Assembly: GCF_000004075.3 (NCBI RefSeq)
Contig: NC_026657.2
Location: 7,750,001-7,814,000, forward strand
DNA: 64,000 bases
Source: Cucumis sativus
Lineage: Eukaryota > Streptophyta > Magnoliopsida > Cucurbitales > Cucurbitaceae
Direction of reading: 5' to 3'
Position 1 is the stretch's first letter, and the number at the start of each line of letters is the position of its first letter. Below are positions 42,701 through 56,224 of the stretch, piece by piece. The notes below the pieces were generated by a model that did no database searches, was not told the DNA's origin, and saw only the letters and a list, made by a program, of their open reading frames with translations. The translations under genes were made by a program, and so were the position numbers.

Positions 42701-45700
42701 CTCTGCGATGATTTACACATATGAGATGTGCAGATCTGCAAATTAGAGAAATTTCCCTTCTGTTGGCAATAAAGTTGCTGCAATTGGCCAATTTTCATCC
42801 TACTTCCTATCACATCTTAATGACCAACTTTCTTGGCTTAGTTTTTCAATGTGTTCAAAATTTTTGGTTGTTGGTGGAAACCGATCCTCTTCACACTGCA
42901 TGAAGAAGCTAACAGTAAACTGTGTTATGTTCCTTCTATTTTCTTTCAGCCAGAAGGCATCTTTAAGCGAATTGAAGGTTCAAATTGATGAAGTGTGTGA
43001 TCAGAGACGAGAAGAGCGAGAGAAGGCTGCTGCAGATCTGAAGGCAGCTGTACAGAAAGCTCATGCGGAGGCTCAAGATGAATTGAAACGCCATGCGGAT
43101 GCTACCTCAAGGCGTGAAAGAGAACAGCAAGAAGTAATCAATAAACTTCGGGTTAGTTTTTTATTTTATTATTTTTCTGGCAATGCGTTGTTTAAGGAAA
43201 TTTCGCAAAGCATCCCTTTAAAATCTATCTGATCTTCGGGTAGAGAGGACTGAGGAGTGGATCTATCTTGTGCATACTTATTACTTATCATGGTTCAATA
43301 TGATAAATTTAGTATATTCCTTTGTTCTTTTGAAATAGACTGCTTGAAAGAAATAGGATAACATTTCAGTAAGAGCATAGAATTGGAGGGAAATGTATGG
43401 AATTTATAGTTTTTGGGACTTCTTTTCAGAGACAATCTTCTGAAATAGTTCTATAATTACTGCCTTGCTTATAAAATCCATTTTCTTAATTGAAAAACAG
43501 TAGTAGAATGCCTTTTTTAATCCGTTGGAAGCTTTTTTTTCATCTTTTTTCTATCATCAACCAGGAAGATGAGAAAGATCGGTGCTTGCTGGTGGAAGCA
43601 TTGAGGTTCAAGTTGGTATGTCTACTAAATGACCCTTATCTATTCCCTTCCAAGTAATTTGACTGTTTAAGATTTGATCATATATCAGTTGCTTTACTTA
43701 GTTGCCATATCAATTTTAGGAGGGGACTAGACAGAAATTAGTCATGTCAGACAATAAAGTTCGCCAGCTAGAATCTCAACTTGGTGAAGAGCAGCTATCC
43801 TGTACGAACGAAAGAAAAGTAATGCTGTTGCATTTTGATTGTGTTATTCAATCTATATACTAGAACTAGATCTGCAAAAAGATTCTAATGCCTCTTATAT
43901 GGTAATATTGAAATTGGAGCAGAAAGTTGAAGAACTTGAACGTGGAATAAAAGAACTGCAGAAAGAGTTCGAGAGTGAAAAGGTAGTTTTAATTTGTGTT
44001 CTTGACAGGATTGATTTCAACTAATGGGTCGCTGCCTGTTTGAAACTTCTTTCTCTCTCATTTTTCTTCACAAGTTGAACCGCTAATTGGTTTCACGCTG
44101 CCTCTTCGAGCCAAATGGCAAGTTGCAGGCATTGTAATGCCGCAAGTGTTATATCTCTCACGACCTTCCTTTGACTCTGCTCTCCTTTTCCCACGCCCTT
44201 GCCTCCCTTTCTGTGTACAAACATTTTTGTAGCTGAATTAGTTGATACAATTGGAAAATTAGAAATTGAGCATAGTCTTTGCCGCTGCAATTTGGAGTAA
44301 ACTACTTGTAACCATTACATATCTTCTAGTCTGTAGTTTTTTTTTACCTTAACCAAGTTTGCTGCCCTGTTTTTGCATGCCCATGCCCCTTTTGTGTTAT
44401 TTAATTGTTCTGAACTGAATGTCATTTTTCTTTTGGCTTTATTTTCTGATGAAAATACCTTCTTAAGTACATTTGTTGTATACCTTTCCTTTTCAAACTA
44501 ACATGTTTCTGAAAAAACTGGCTTAATTGCACAAACTGTTGCGAAGAGTTGCTCTCTTCACATTCTTAATCTGAGGTTGTCCTACCGTCGGTAGCAGGGA
44601 GCAAGAGAAGAGGCTTGGTCTAAGGTATCATCCCTGGAACTTGAAATAAATGCTGCAATAAGGGATCTTGATTTTGAGAGGAGGCGGCTAAAAGGTGCTA
44701 GGGAAAGAATTATGCTTCGGTGAGAATTTCTCCAGCCAACATATGATGTTTTTACTTCTGTTTAAATTATAGTATTGTTTATACGATTCATCACATGATT
44801 CAAAAGAGATTTAAATGGGTGAGCAGCCGAGGTTCAAGAACTCTTTCATATTGCAGAGGTCTGGTGGACGTCCTTGAACAATCACCTTGATAATATTATT
44901 AATATTGATACAAGTTTGAAGTTGTCTTTTAGTAATCTGCGTGCTTACTTTAGTTAATCTAGTATTGTTGGTGGATGTGTCGATAGTCTAATTTTCTTCC
45001 ATTCTAGCAATTTTGGGTTGTTCATTCATGCTAGGAAGTGATCTTGGTTAAAATTTATTCTAAAATACATCTTTAATCACTCATAATCAATTCAATGTTT
45101 AATTTGACATTTTTATTACTTATTTTTAATTATTATAACTAGAGTTTGAATGGTTAAAAGCATTGTCGGAATGATTTTAAAAATGACAATTAATTTTAAC
45201 CCTTTTTAAAATCACTACCAAATATGCCTTAAAATCCATAATTGTTCATCTCCCTTCTTCAAGCAATATTTATTGGTTATTGCAATTTTCTTCTCTTTTA
45301 TATTTTAGTTCAATACCGTTATTAATTCCATTCATTGCATAAATGCATGCAGGGAAACACAGCTACGAGCATTTTATTCTACTACCGAAGAAATTTCAGC
45401 TTTGTTTGCCAAGCAGCAGGAGCAATTGAAAGCGATGCAAAGGACTCTAGAAGACGAAGACCATTATGAAAATACTTCTTTCGATTTTGATCTCAATGTC
45501 TCCCCCGAGCCTGCGAATGGAAATTTACTTGGAGAAAATGCGCGGATGAACTATTGTAACAAATCTGCCAAAACTAGTTCGGCTATGTCAGCTCAAAGGT
45601 TCGAGCCAGTTCAAGGTGAGACGTCTACCGATGAAGCTAGCACTGAAAGGCACGACTGTGACTTCAGAAGTCAAGAATGTCAGAATACCCAAGAGGCAGA

Positions 45701-46517
45701 ATTCACAAGTGCTGATGCTAGTGTTAAGGGAGGAGGTTTTGGTTCTGACATTGATGGTATTGGCACGGCTCCTGTTTTGGAAGAAGACATAGTTGGGACT
45801 GAACGGGTTCTTGAAACTGAAAGTCCAGGAGTTGACGTCGACCGAACCATGGATTTGAACAAGGGTATGACCTTAGCCGGGGAAACTATGTGTTCTGATG
45901 GTGAAGGTTGTGCAGGAAAGATGGATGAACAGGACAAGATGGTTGATCGGGAAGCTTATTGTCACTCTCAGACAAATCAAACATGCGATGCTGTTGATGC
46001 AATTGAAGACACTGAAGCTGGTGGAACAGTCAGAACCGATGACCTCTTAGCTTCCGAAGTTGCTGGTAGCTGGGCTTCTAGTACTGACCCATCGATTCAC
46101 GGTGAGAATGAAACTCAAAGAAGCAGCAAAGGCGACGAGGAAGAAGGTGGTGGAGCTCTTCATGACTCCAACAGCCCGGTCACAGGGAGTCAAAGTACTC
46201 TTTTCAAACCTGTTGCAACAAGATGGAACTCTGAGCATCAAACTTTGAGCGAGATGATCAGAATAGTTTCTCCTGAATCAAAACAGTTTTTTCCCTCAAC
46301 GAAGGATCGTCCCGAGGGGGAAGAGAACATCGCATCTGGCTCAGAGACAGAAAACTGCTCGGATAACGATGACGATGCACATGATAATAACGAAACCAAT
46401 GCGGAGGAAGCGAGAGTCTCAGATTCAGAAACGCAAGGAGTGGATGTAATAGAACCAAAACTAGACGATCCAATGGATGAAGATGACGAAGAAACGCAAG
46501 AAGATTCTGTAGGATAA
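39779..46517 (+). CDS. FHA domain plus long coiled-coil protein, 13 exons
   Basis: Exons: 39779-40099, 40333-40496, 40586-40689, 40972-41070, 41332-41435, 41546-41632, 42303-42505, 42950-43151, 43565-43615, 43720-43818, 43923-43982, 44598-44719, 45353-46517, giving 926 residues. Residues 34-52 are Pro-rich from a CCT-type microsatellite. The FHA domain is at about 108-200 (CLGRLISDSRYQIDSNSVSAKH and STNGTYINW), a phosphothreonine-binding fold. Residues about 265-570 are predicted coiled coil, rich in Glu, Lys, Leu and Gln. The tail is acidic and low in complexity (DEDDEETQEDSVG at the end). It resembles Arabidopsis At2g45460, an SMAD/FHA protein of unclear function. The exon 11 acceptor (GGAGCAG/AAAG) has a weak pyrimidine tract. 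Start MADQDSQPK is the first in-frame ATG. Confidence 0.88.
39878..39931 (+). repeat. Coding (CCT)n microsatellite
   Basis: Fifteen Pro codons in a row, mostly CCT with two CCG, then GCC and three more CCT. Lies in FHA exon 1, so slippage changes the length of the Pro tract without shifting frame. Confidence 0.92.
45050..45235. mobile_element. Small foldback repeat in FHA intron 12
   Basis: TTTAATCACTCATAATCAATTC on the left, and GAATGATTTTAAAAATGAC and AATTAATTTTAACCC on the right, form imperfect inverted arms resembling the element at 18405-18605. Boundaries approximate. Confidence 0.5.
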
Positions 46518-48956
46518 AATTTGGAGAGGCTGGAGCTGTAAATATGTTGACATTCTGTTCTTCTCATATCTTCTTGAGGTATCTTCCTTACATGTGTCCA
46601 TGTAAGAATAATAATATATATCCATTATGTTAATATCTTAATTTTATTTTCATTTCTTTTTTCACAGCTCTTCTGGAATGATTAAATGCTGTGTAGTGTA
46701 GATGATATTGAAGCTCATGAAAGTAGTAAGTTATTCTCTTTTACTTATTTCATGGGTACCATATTCCTAAAACCATTTAAATAACAACAGCTGCAATGAC
46801 CCGAATGGCGATTCTATACCTAAGTTAGTCTATAGTGTCATACTCAACTTATCTCACCAGACAACTTGATTCTAGAACATTCAGTTGTGAAGTAAGGTCT
46901 ACAAGATTTCGATATTTCCAACTTTATTTGTTGATTTTTGGAATGAGAGATTTTATATTCAATCTTAAACCTTTACCCAAGTTTGATATTAGCCTCTACA
47001 ATGAATGTCGACAAGACCATGTAGCTAGCCACTTCAGTTGAAATTGAATCTCGAAATGGAACTTTTAGCAAAATCGTCTTTTGAGCTATCATTTTCTTAA
47101 GATTAAGAAATGGAATGTGATCAAGAAGCTACAAGAACTAACTTCAATCATTGCTTGTTTGAAAGTAATTTGGGTTAGCATAATACCCAAAGAGCATTTA
47201 GAGCTGGCAATATATCTCATGAAATTGCTTCCTCATTGTCAGAGATATTGACTTCACTCACCAAAGTGGATCTTGAAATTATTATATCCTTTCCACTTTC
47301 TTCAAAAGATTTATCATTTAAGAAATTTTGTTTCGTTTCTAATAATAATTAGACAAAAGAAATTTTCAACTCTTGCCGACAATTTTTTTTTTTTAAAATT
47401 ATATTTGTATGTATAAATCATGTTTTATCTATGATATTTATTTTATTTAATGTAATTACATATTTCTTTGGTCAATTTTTCATTTTTTGTTAGAGAAGTT
47501 TTTCTATAGAAAACAAGGTAAAAATTATCAATACTTTGAATGGAAATGTTTATTTGGTGAAGACTTTCAAGCATTTTTTAAACTATTAGAAGAATCATAG
47601 TATCCTCTTTTTCTTTTTTTAAAAAAATGGGTTTCAATTTTGTTTTTATTCCCCAACTTTCGTTTTCAAGAACAATGTAATGCATATTTAAGAACTATTC
47701 AATTACTTATAAAAAAAAATAATTTTAAATATTACTTTGATTCATGTACTCTTGGTTCCGGATAATGTTAATACATTTACTTTCAAAATGTTTATTTTGA
47801 TTTAGCAAAGGAGCATTTTGTCTCGAAATGAACCAATCTTTTTAGTACGTTAATAGTAGGAGGATCCAAATCTACATCTTTTAGTTGTTGACATATCCAT
47901 ATGTCAATTAAAATATATTAACTTTGGTTAAGTGAACTGAATCTCGACCAACATTTGAAGTATAAGAACTAAAATGTAGATATAAGAAGAATCAAATTTA
48001 AAACCACATCACCCAAATTAATACTTGAACGAAAAGAGAGTATACAACAAAGGAAATGGCAAAGGCATGGATGATAGATGGTCATGGCTATGGTTGTTGT
48101 GTCAAAAAGTTTTTGAATTGAGTTTAGGACTTTTGGATCCGACTCAAGTGGACGAACCGACGGCCCAACCCTTTTTGACAATTGATCACTAAATTTGTAC
48201 TCTTTTTTTCCTAAATGCCCTTTTATTTCTTTATATTACCAAATAACCCCTTACATCTAAAATTTCTTTTTAGACAAACATCAAATTCCAACATTCAAAA
48301 GTAATTTTAAAAGTAAGATTTTAAAAACAAACTGTTTTTCAAAAAAAGATGGAAAAAAACAACAATCCATAACTTCAACGATGATTTAGAAATCGAGTGA
48401 AAATATTACAAATTTTTAAAATTAATTAGAATTTGTTAAACTTTCAAGACAAAATAGTTGATAATATTGAAAGTTTTGATACAAAACTAACTCAAAGTAT
48501 ATTCTAGATTTATTCCTTGAAAATTAATCTTTTCTAAGATTGATTAAATTTAAAACTATAAATATATGTATTGCTTACTATCTATTTAAATATTTTAGGA
48601 AAAGAAATGAGACAATATAAAATTTGAAGGGAAAAAAGGGAAATAATTTCTTATGAAATGTAGAAAATTATAAAACAAAAAATGGAATGATGACAAATGG
48701 TGATAGAATACAAGCAGATAATTTGATCCTTGAGATGTGAGGACAAAATAATAAAGAATGCATATATTTAGAATAAGAAAATTCCATAAAATTCACTAAG
48801 ACAAACTTAAAATGATCACAAAATGGGATCCACAACACAACTTCTATTTGTTTTCTTCCATTCAAATATATTTGACCAATTTTCTCTTATTAATATTAAT
48901 TTCTTCATCAAAAAGTCATTCAAGCATGCATTTTTATTTTTTATATTTTAATTCTA

Positions 48957-48978
48957 CTATATATATATATATATATAT
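48957..48978. repeat. (AT)n microsatellite
   Basis: An uninterrupted AT dinucleotide run of about 22 bases in the gene-free region; shorter ones occur at about 49777, 49990 and 53212. Confidence 0.85.
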
Positions 48979-49790
48979 CAATTAGGGAGTTTATTTCTGA
49001 AAATATAAAAGAGGAAAATAAACAAACAAAATGATGATGAATTAGACTCTTCACTTTGTTTAAACAAAAATTATCATTTAGTGATATTCCTCAATTTATT
49101 TAAATTACTTTTAAAAAATGTTAAAAGTACATGAAAAAAAGTAATTTGAAGAAGAAAAAAAGTTTCTCTAAAATAATTGGATAAAGAAGGAATTTATTAC
49201 TACTTCACAAAAAAAAAAGTTAGAATTGTTGGACGTCCTCCTTTTATGATTATTGAAATAAGCCACTAAGTAGTCGATAAGTCTCCCTTACGTTAATACT
49301 TAACATTTTCATATTATTCTATTCTCCAACTGTATTTTTTATTTTTATTTTTTAATATCCATTCAGATTCTTCTAATATTATTTTTATATTGATTAAAAC
49401 ATTCTCTTAACAAAAATAAATATATATCATACAACATTTTAGAGATAAAAATTTTCAATATCTATAATCTCTAGAAGTAATATAATATCAATATCACTAA
49501 CAATACTACATTGACTTCAAATTTGAATATTACAAATACAATTTATTTAGTTCATTCCTTAACTATATGATTTTTTTATACTCTTCCTTGAATATAGTTA
49601 CTATACCTAATTTAATTTTTTGATAGAGACTTGTAAGTTCAAAATCCACTTTCATTATTCATAGTTTTTATATTTAAAAGATTCATTAATCTTTTTTAAA
49701 GAAAAAGTAAATATAAGTAAAAGTAATGTTAACAATATATTAAGTACTAATTAAAATTTAGACCACCAAACACTAATATATATATATATA

Positions 49791-50291
49791 AGAATGGTTA
49801 AAAATAGTAAATTTGACGAAATATTTACAAGCTCAAGCAAAATGTCATATTTTATTAATAACAAACATTTGATCGACACTAATATCATTCAATCAGTTTT
49901 TATCACCCATAGAATTCAAAATTTTTGTTACAGCCGATAAGTATTTTAATTTATTTTATTATTTTTAAAAATGCTCCACACACACACACATATATATATA
50001 TAAAACATAGATAGAACAAATTGGTAATTTATTGAATACATTAAAGAAAAATTGTTGAAAATGGTAAAATAGATAAACTATTTCCACGCTATTGCAAAAT
50101 TTCAAATTCTATTAATAACAAACATTTGATCGACACTAATATCATTCTATCGGTTTTTATCATTGATAGAATTCAAAAAAATTGTTATAGCTTGTAAGTA
50201 TTTACTTTTAAAAATGCTCTATATATGTAAAACATAGATCAAACCAATAATTTATTGAATATATTAAAGAAAAATGGTCAAAAATGGTAAA
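49791..50291. repeat. Tandem duplication, period about 257 bases
   Basis: ACAAACATTTGATCGACACT occurs at 49861 and 50118. Both copies continue with TAATATCATT, a TTTTTATCA phrase, ATAGAATTCAAA, TTTTTAAAAATGCTC, AAAACATAGAT and end in TTAAAGAAAAAT. The first copy has an extra (CA)n(TA)n tract. The TATCATTGATAGAATTC phrase of copy 2 links it to the dispersed GATAGA-type family. Confidence 0.85.
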
Positions 50292-52801
50292 AGGGAGAAA
50301 GTATTTAGATAATAATTAGTTGAGATATATAGTATAAATAGTAAAATCATAAGACACAAAAATGGGTTTAAAATAAGATTAAAAAAAGAAAGAAAAAGAG
50401 TGTACTTTTTGATGTACCTCTCAACATCAAAGAGGGTCCACATCATCACCATCTTCTTCCAAATTCAAACTAGAAATCCAATGTTTCCTTGTGCCACTCA
50501 ATTCAATTATTAAAACTATATACATACACACACACACACATATCTATATATAATCTTATGAGCAATAATCACTTGTAATTGATTGCTCATAAGATTGGTA
50601 CAATTTCCCTTTCTTTTTTTTTTTGTTCTTTTTTATTTCTTCTTATTCATTATCATCTCATCTATATTTTTCATCATTGCATTTCATTCTTATGCAATTT
50701 ACAATAATATCTCTTATGAATTTTATTTCTTTCCAACCATAATAATGAATATGTATATCAACAATGAAAGTCCGTGAACCATTTTTCTATTTATATATAT
50801 TCTTTTAGAAAAAACAAAATTGTATAAATATATAATGTGAAATTATGAAAATGCCCCCTCGTCTTTTTTATATTTTAAGGTCTTTTTTAACCACGGGTGC
50901 CTTTAAAGTTTATTGTATCATATTCGGTAAATATGAGTGTTTCTTCAAAAAAAACCCAAAAAAAAAAAGTTATGATCACATGAAAATTGTCATCATTAAG
51001 AATTTCTTTTGGTTAATAATTTTGTACTTTATGTATTAAAATGAAGTATTTATTAATAATTAAAGAGAAATTGTAAAAAAGAAAAATACAAAGATACACA
51101 AATTCGAAACTAAAATAAGGATGGACTGAAAACATATAATCTATTGTAAAATAAAAAAAGACGGTTGAAAATATTAATAAAGTATAGTAAAATTTTGTAA
51201 ATATTTTGGTATAAATATTCAAAAATAAATAAATTTTAAAAGAAATTGCATGGAATTGTTCTTTTTTTTCTCTCTCTTTTAATTTGAGATTTTCATTTTC
51301 CATCCAAACCGGTAGTTATTTGGATATAATTAGTTTTATTTTTTAAAAGATACTAAATGTTCTCTCCATCTATCTTTGTTTTTTCAAATCACAGTTTTTT
51401 TAGTTTTTTCAAAATCAGAATGACGAACTATTTACATTTTCTCTAACAAAAATTAGTTAAAGATATAATTTATTATCCTTGATTTTTCTATAACACGTAA
51501 ATTGTTCTATTTTTTTTTATATCTTTTTCATTACTAACAAGTTGGCTACTTTTCTAAACTATAATTAAAAGATTTTGTGTGTGTTTGTGTGATAACAGTA
51601 TAAAGATTCAAACTTTGAATATTATTGATACCATAACCATCACTCTTATCTTTATATATATAGTTTATATTATAAGGTCAAATTAATAATAATAACAACA
51701 ATATAAGTATTAAAATTGTATAGTAAGAGCGGGAGAAAGAATTCAAGTTTGGGCATTGATTAGATTGTTTGATGCAACTTTACTTTCAAAACTTTACTTA
51801 CTTATGAATCCAATATAACACTTCTTTTCCTTTCCTTTCCTTTTCTTTTCTCTTTTCATTTTCTTCAAAAACTATACTAATCTAAATAATTAAAGTCGAT
51901 GAATATACATTCAAAAACACATTTACTTATGCACTAACTTTTACACTCTAAGTTTGTTGGTTGTCTCAATTATAACTACTTATTTACCTTTTTAGAACTA
52001 AAGCTTATAAACATAACTTTCTTTCTCCTGTCTCCTTATTTTTCAAATCCTAATGTAATTGATTTTAAGAACTAAAAAAGAAAAAAAAAGTAAGATTCAT
52101 TCTGTAACTATTTGATTTTAATTTATATTTATTTTTCTTTTCTTTCAACTTCTACATCATAACTTCCGTTCAAATTTCCAAACCAAACATATATATATAT
52201 GTGTATGGTTGTAAAAGAATGTATAGTGAAGTAATGGTAAAAATATATGTTAGAAATGAAGAGAGGTTGAATAATGAAAGAAAGAAAAGAGAGGGAGAAT
52301 TGAATATATAATGAAGGGTGTGGGTGTGGGGATGTGTGGGGATGGAGAGGGGAGGGACCATGTGAGGTTTGCTCACCTAAATTAGACAAATTTTGTGAAC
52401 ACAAGTCAATTTTTCATCATTATTATTTTATTTATTTCTTCATTTTTTCATCGCTCTTCGTCTCTTCTTATCACATTTCTTTTACAAACACATTTATCTC
52501 TGGGGTGTTGTGCTCATCAATCCTGATCGTCATTCATTACGAACAACCCACTCAAATTATCAAAGTTCGCACAAGATAAATATAGCAATTATCGTGTCTA
52601 AAACATTTGCATAGGTATAATGCAAAACTTAAAATTTAGATCTAACCTCAAAATAGTTTATCAATGATAGATCATATCGTTAATAAGAGTTTATCAGTAG
52701 ATTTTGTTGTATTTACACTTTTCAAAATTTATATATATCCTAACTCTCTCAAAGCTTATTAACGATGAATCATATTGTTTATTGAAATTCACCGATAAAT
52801 C

Positions 52802-53143
52802 TTAGGTTAAAATATAATTTTGGTCTCAATACTTTAGAGTTGGTTTGATTTTAATTTTTATACTTTCAAATGTTTAATTTTAGTTTATTATGAACTTTAA
52901 ATAAATCTTAAATTTAATTTCTACTACTAGTTCATTCTAGTCGATTACTTTTTTTTTATTTAGCATTTTTGCTACAAATCTTTAAAATACATTCACGTAT
53001 TGTGTTTCTTTGTATGAAAATTATTCGAGAGACTAAATTTAAATTTTTCTAAAAGTACACCGACTAAAAGTGAACATATAAAAATCTAAAATCTAAAATC
53101 GAAAAAATTCTAAAATATAAGGATAAAGATTTTATTACAACCT
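52802..53143. mobile_element. TIR element of the TTTTGGTC...ACTTT type
   Basis: Left end AGGTTAAAATATAATTTTGG is roughly the inverse of the right end (reverse complement GAGGTTGTAATAAAATC, then TTATCCTTATATTTTAG). Interior phrases ATACTTTCAAATGTTTAATTT and CTAGTTCATTCTAGTCG are of a type I recall as common in cucurbit DNA. No coding capacity. Confidence 0.6.
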
Positions 53144-53694
53144 CGTTACACAAACAATTATATTATTATTTTTAAAAGTAATACACATTACGATTATCAA
53201 TTATCTATTATATATATATATACATACACACATACATAGAAAGAGATGAGATTTTGTTAATGAATGAGGCATATGCTTTTGTACTCAATTGCATGAAGAA
53301 AACGGACAAAAAGAGAACCTAACTATATTGACTACATACCCTCACTTTTTTTTTCTTCCTTCAAATAAATTATTATTGGAGAAAAAAAATTTCTTTAATG
53401 TTGTCCATAAATTAAAAGTGATTTCCAAAATATACTTTAAAATCAATTTTAGTGCTTTCTTTTATAAATATGATAGTGATAATTTGTTAAATATTGCTTC
53501 ATAAGATTTTTTTTTTCTTTTTCTAATTCTATATTTATTTTCATAATTTTTTTTTAAAAAATTCTTTAACAATAACTTTTCAAAGTGTTGTAACCTTACG
53601 GAAATATGAACATAATTATAAATAAATAAATAAAATTTGAGCAATAATTAAATCAATAAATATATTTTCCAAAAATAATAAAATAAATTAAAAT

Positions 53695-53860
53695 ATTTAC
53701 AAGCAAAATTTTGGATTCTATCAACAATAGAAACGGATAGATTTCTATCACTATCTATTAATATCACCGATAGAAGTATATTAGTATCTATCAATGCCTA
53801 TTGTTTATAGAACATGAAGTTTTGCTATACGTGATAAATATTTTGTCGAATATGTTATTT
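53695..53860. repeat. Dispersed GATAGA-type repeat
   Basis: Several short inverted phrases: TCTATCAACAATAGA, GATAGATTTCTATCACTATC and CACCGATAGAAG, then AGTTTTGCTATACGTGATAAAT. Fits the family seen at 16020 and 63270. Confidence 0.65.
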
Positions 53861-54659
53861 TTTACGAGATATATATATCTATCTATATATATTAAAAAGA
53901 AAGAGTTGGGACTTAGGAGTGTGTAAAAGGAGAGAAATGGCAAAGAAGAAATGGGAAAAGGGAATGTGTATATGTCTGCTTTTCAAAAACAACCTTTCTC
54001 TCTTAAAATATTTTTTATTTTTCTCACATAACCATACAACAATTATTAGCTTTTTTGACCTAATCTATTCATCTTTCTTTTCTTTTCCATTTTAATTATT
54101 ATTTTACACTATAGTGTATACTTTCAAGTTTCTTCCACTTTTATAACCATTTTTTAAATGTTTATTTTAGTCCATTCATAAATATTTATAACCATTTTTA
54201 AAAAATAATTAATTGTATCTGATAAATCATTTGTTTTTGAAAATTTTAAATTTATTGATAGCATATAGGACAAAATCAAGATTTATTAGAATAATTATTA
54301 GATATGAAAGTGAAACACTTTTGAAATTTTAAAAACCAAACAAATACGTCTACAAATTTCAAGACTAGTTTAATTTAACATACTCTATTTCAACTGATAT
54401 CTACGTTCCAATTGTTTCAATTTCTTTCTTAGTGTATTTTTTTTTAATTTATCTTGTTTTATATAATGTAAAAACAATAATATTGTTTATTTAATACAAA
54501 TTTAGCCGTTTGTTAGGTGTAGTAATCAAATCTAATCTTCTTGGCAATGTATACAATTAATAGATATATTAAAATATATGTTCTCTCAACCTTGACAATG
54601 TTTATAATGTCAATTTGAGTACAATAATTCAAATCTTCATCTTTACACGAAGAAAAAAC

Positions 54660-55060
54660 CATGACACGGTTGGTCGTAGTCATTTAAGCATGTGAAAAGA
54701 AATATAATTTGGAAGAATTAGGTTCAAATCTCATTATAGTCATCTACGTAGGATTGATCTATATACAAGTGGTAACGAGTAGTTTCAAATGGTAACGAGT
54801 ATTTTCATCTACTCTAAACTATATTACAGCCTCACAATTTTTATTTTCACACGAGTAGAGAAAAACTCACAATCTTTTAGATGTGATTGATATATTTTAT
54901 CTACTGAGCTGTATGTACTTGGATTAACCGTATAAGAAACAATACTCGTGAAAACTAATAATTGCTTGAAGAAAAACTACTTAAACGAAAAGAGATGTAA
55001 TTGATATATTTCATCTATTGAGCTACACTTGGATTGACAGTACAAGATATTCACACATTT
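54660..55060. repeat. Cluster of degenerate tRNA-like and direct repeats
   Basis: A box-B-like GGTTCAAATCTC at about 54721 follows CATTTAAGCATGTG. GATGTGATTGATATATTTTATCTACTGAGCT (54880) and GATGTAATTGATATATTTCATCTATTGAGCT (54993) are diverged copies; on the minus strand they read as a box-A-like AGCTCAATAGATG. Possibly two SINE remnants; not resolved. Confidence 0.35.
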
Positions 55061-56049
55061 AAAAATAATCTTCTAATTCTCACAAGTTCTTAACAAATAC
55101 TCATACGTATAGTTGTTTTCGTAAAAATAGTCAAGATTCAAGAAAACAATACTCGTAAACATTAAATAATAGTAAATAATAAAGTTAATAATGAGTAATA
55201 AAATAAGAACTAAAAAAAGAGATATCTCTCTCTCTCTCTTATTCTCTACATACCAACAAGAAAATCTTGAAGTGTAAGAATAATAAGATGAGATGTTTGC
55301 TGAAAGATAAAACATTCTCAAAACTATAGTTGAAAAAATAAAGGGATAAAAATAATAATAAATAATAACAACAACAATAACAATAACAATAATGAAAGAA
55401 AGAAAAAGAAAAAGAAAAAAGGGGAAAGAAATTAAAAGTAATATTTATGGATATGAAATGTGGAAGGTAAAGGTTGTGCTGAGTTTGGTACTTTGAAGGA
55501 GTGATTTAAATTTAATATTCAAACATTTAATTTCAAGCCAAAGAATTCCAACTTCATCATTGCACTAAAGTTTGATTGTTCCACACGGCTATATGTATAT
55601 TTTATCTTACCTTATAATTTCAATACATTATTATTCATATATATATTATATTACCCTTTCTTTTTACCATATGCTTCTTTATTTCTTAATTATTCATCTC
55701 CATTATTGTCATTTATTCATTGGTGACTAATATGGTGTTTCTTTTTCAAAACATTTAGTCTTTCTTTGTTCTTTTCGATTTTATAGACACCTTAATCGTT
55801 ATCATCTTACTTATATTATTAGTTGAGTTGGAGTTGATTTATCAACTATTTTTTTAAGCTTTTTTAAAAAATAATATTATTCATAAATGTTTTGTGCAAC
55901 TAATTTTTTATTTAAAATTTAGTTAATAAACATTTATTCAAATTCAATGGACGATCCTAATTATAGTGGTGGGTCAATAAATTTGGTTGACGTGGGACTT
56001 TGTAATTTAGTTTAAATAATTTTTTAAAAAAATGTAAGTAATGAAACTC

Positions 56050-56224
56050 GAATTTGGGTGTAGGGGTTGGATGATAGCTTTGTCACTTGTATATATAACA
56101 TAAAGTTAGAGATGAGGCTCGAGATCCCTATGGACATTTGGGTGGGTGTCAATGAAACTGGATCAAACCAATGACCTCTTAGTTAGTTATTGATTTTTTT
56201 AACCACTAGATCAATCCATGGTGG
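56050..56224 (-). mobile_element. Diverged SINE copy, antisense
   Basis: On the minus strand the head ATGGATTGATCTAGTGGTTA, AATAACTAACTAAGAGG and TCATTGGTTTGATCCA align with the head of the 11899 element (GGGTTGATCCAATGGTAA, AATAACTAACCAAGAGG, TCATTGGTTCAATCA), followed by ACACCCACCCAAATGT. The 3' half has diverged or differs, so the end is approximate. Confidence 0.72.

Noticed and set aside
43862..43922. Earlier acceptor for FHA exon 11 (after ATATACTAG)
   Set aside because: It would leave an intron of only about 45 bases and put an in-frame TAG at once. The acceptor at 43922 keeps the frame.
44093..44290. Possible extra exon in FHA intron 11
   Set aside because: The frame is antisense and featureless, and exons 11 and 12 join in phase without it.
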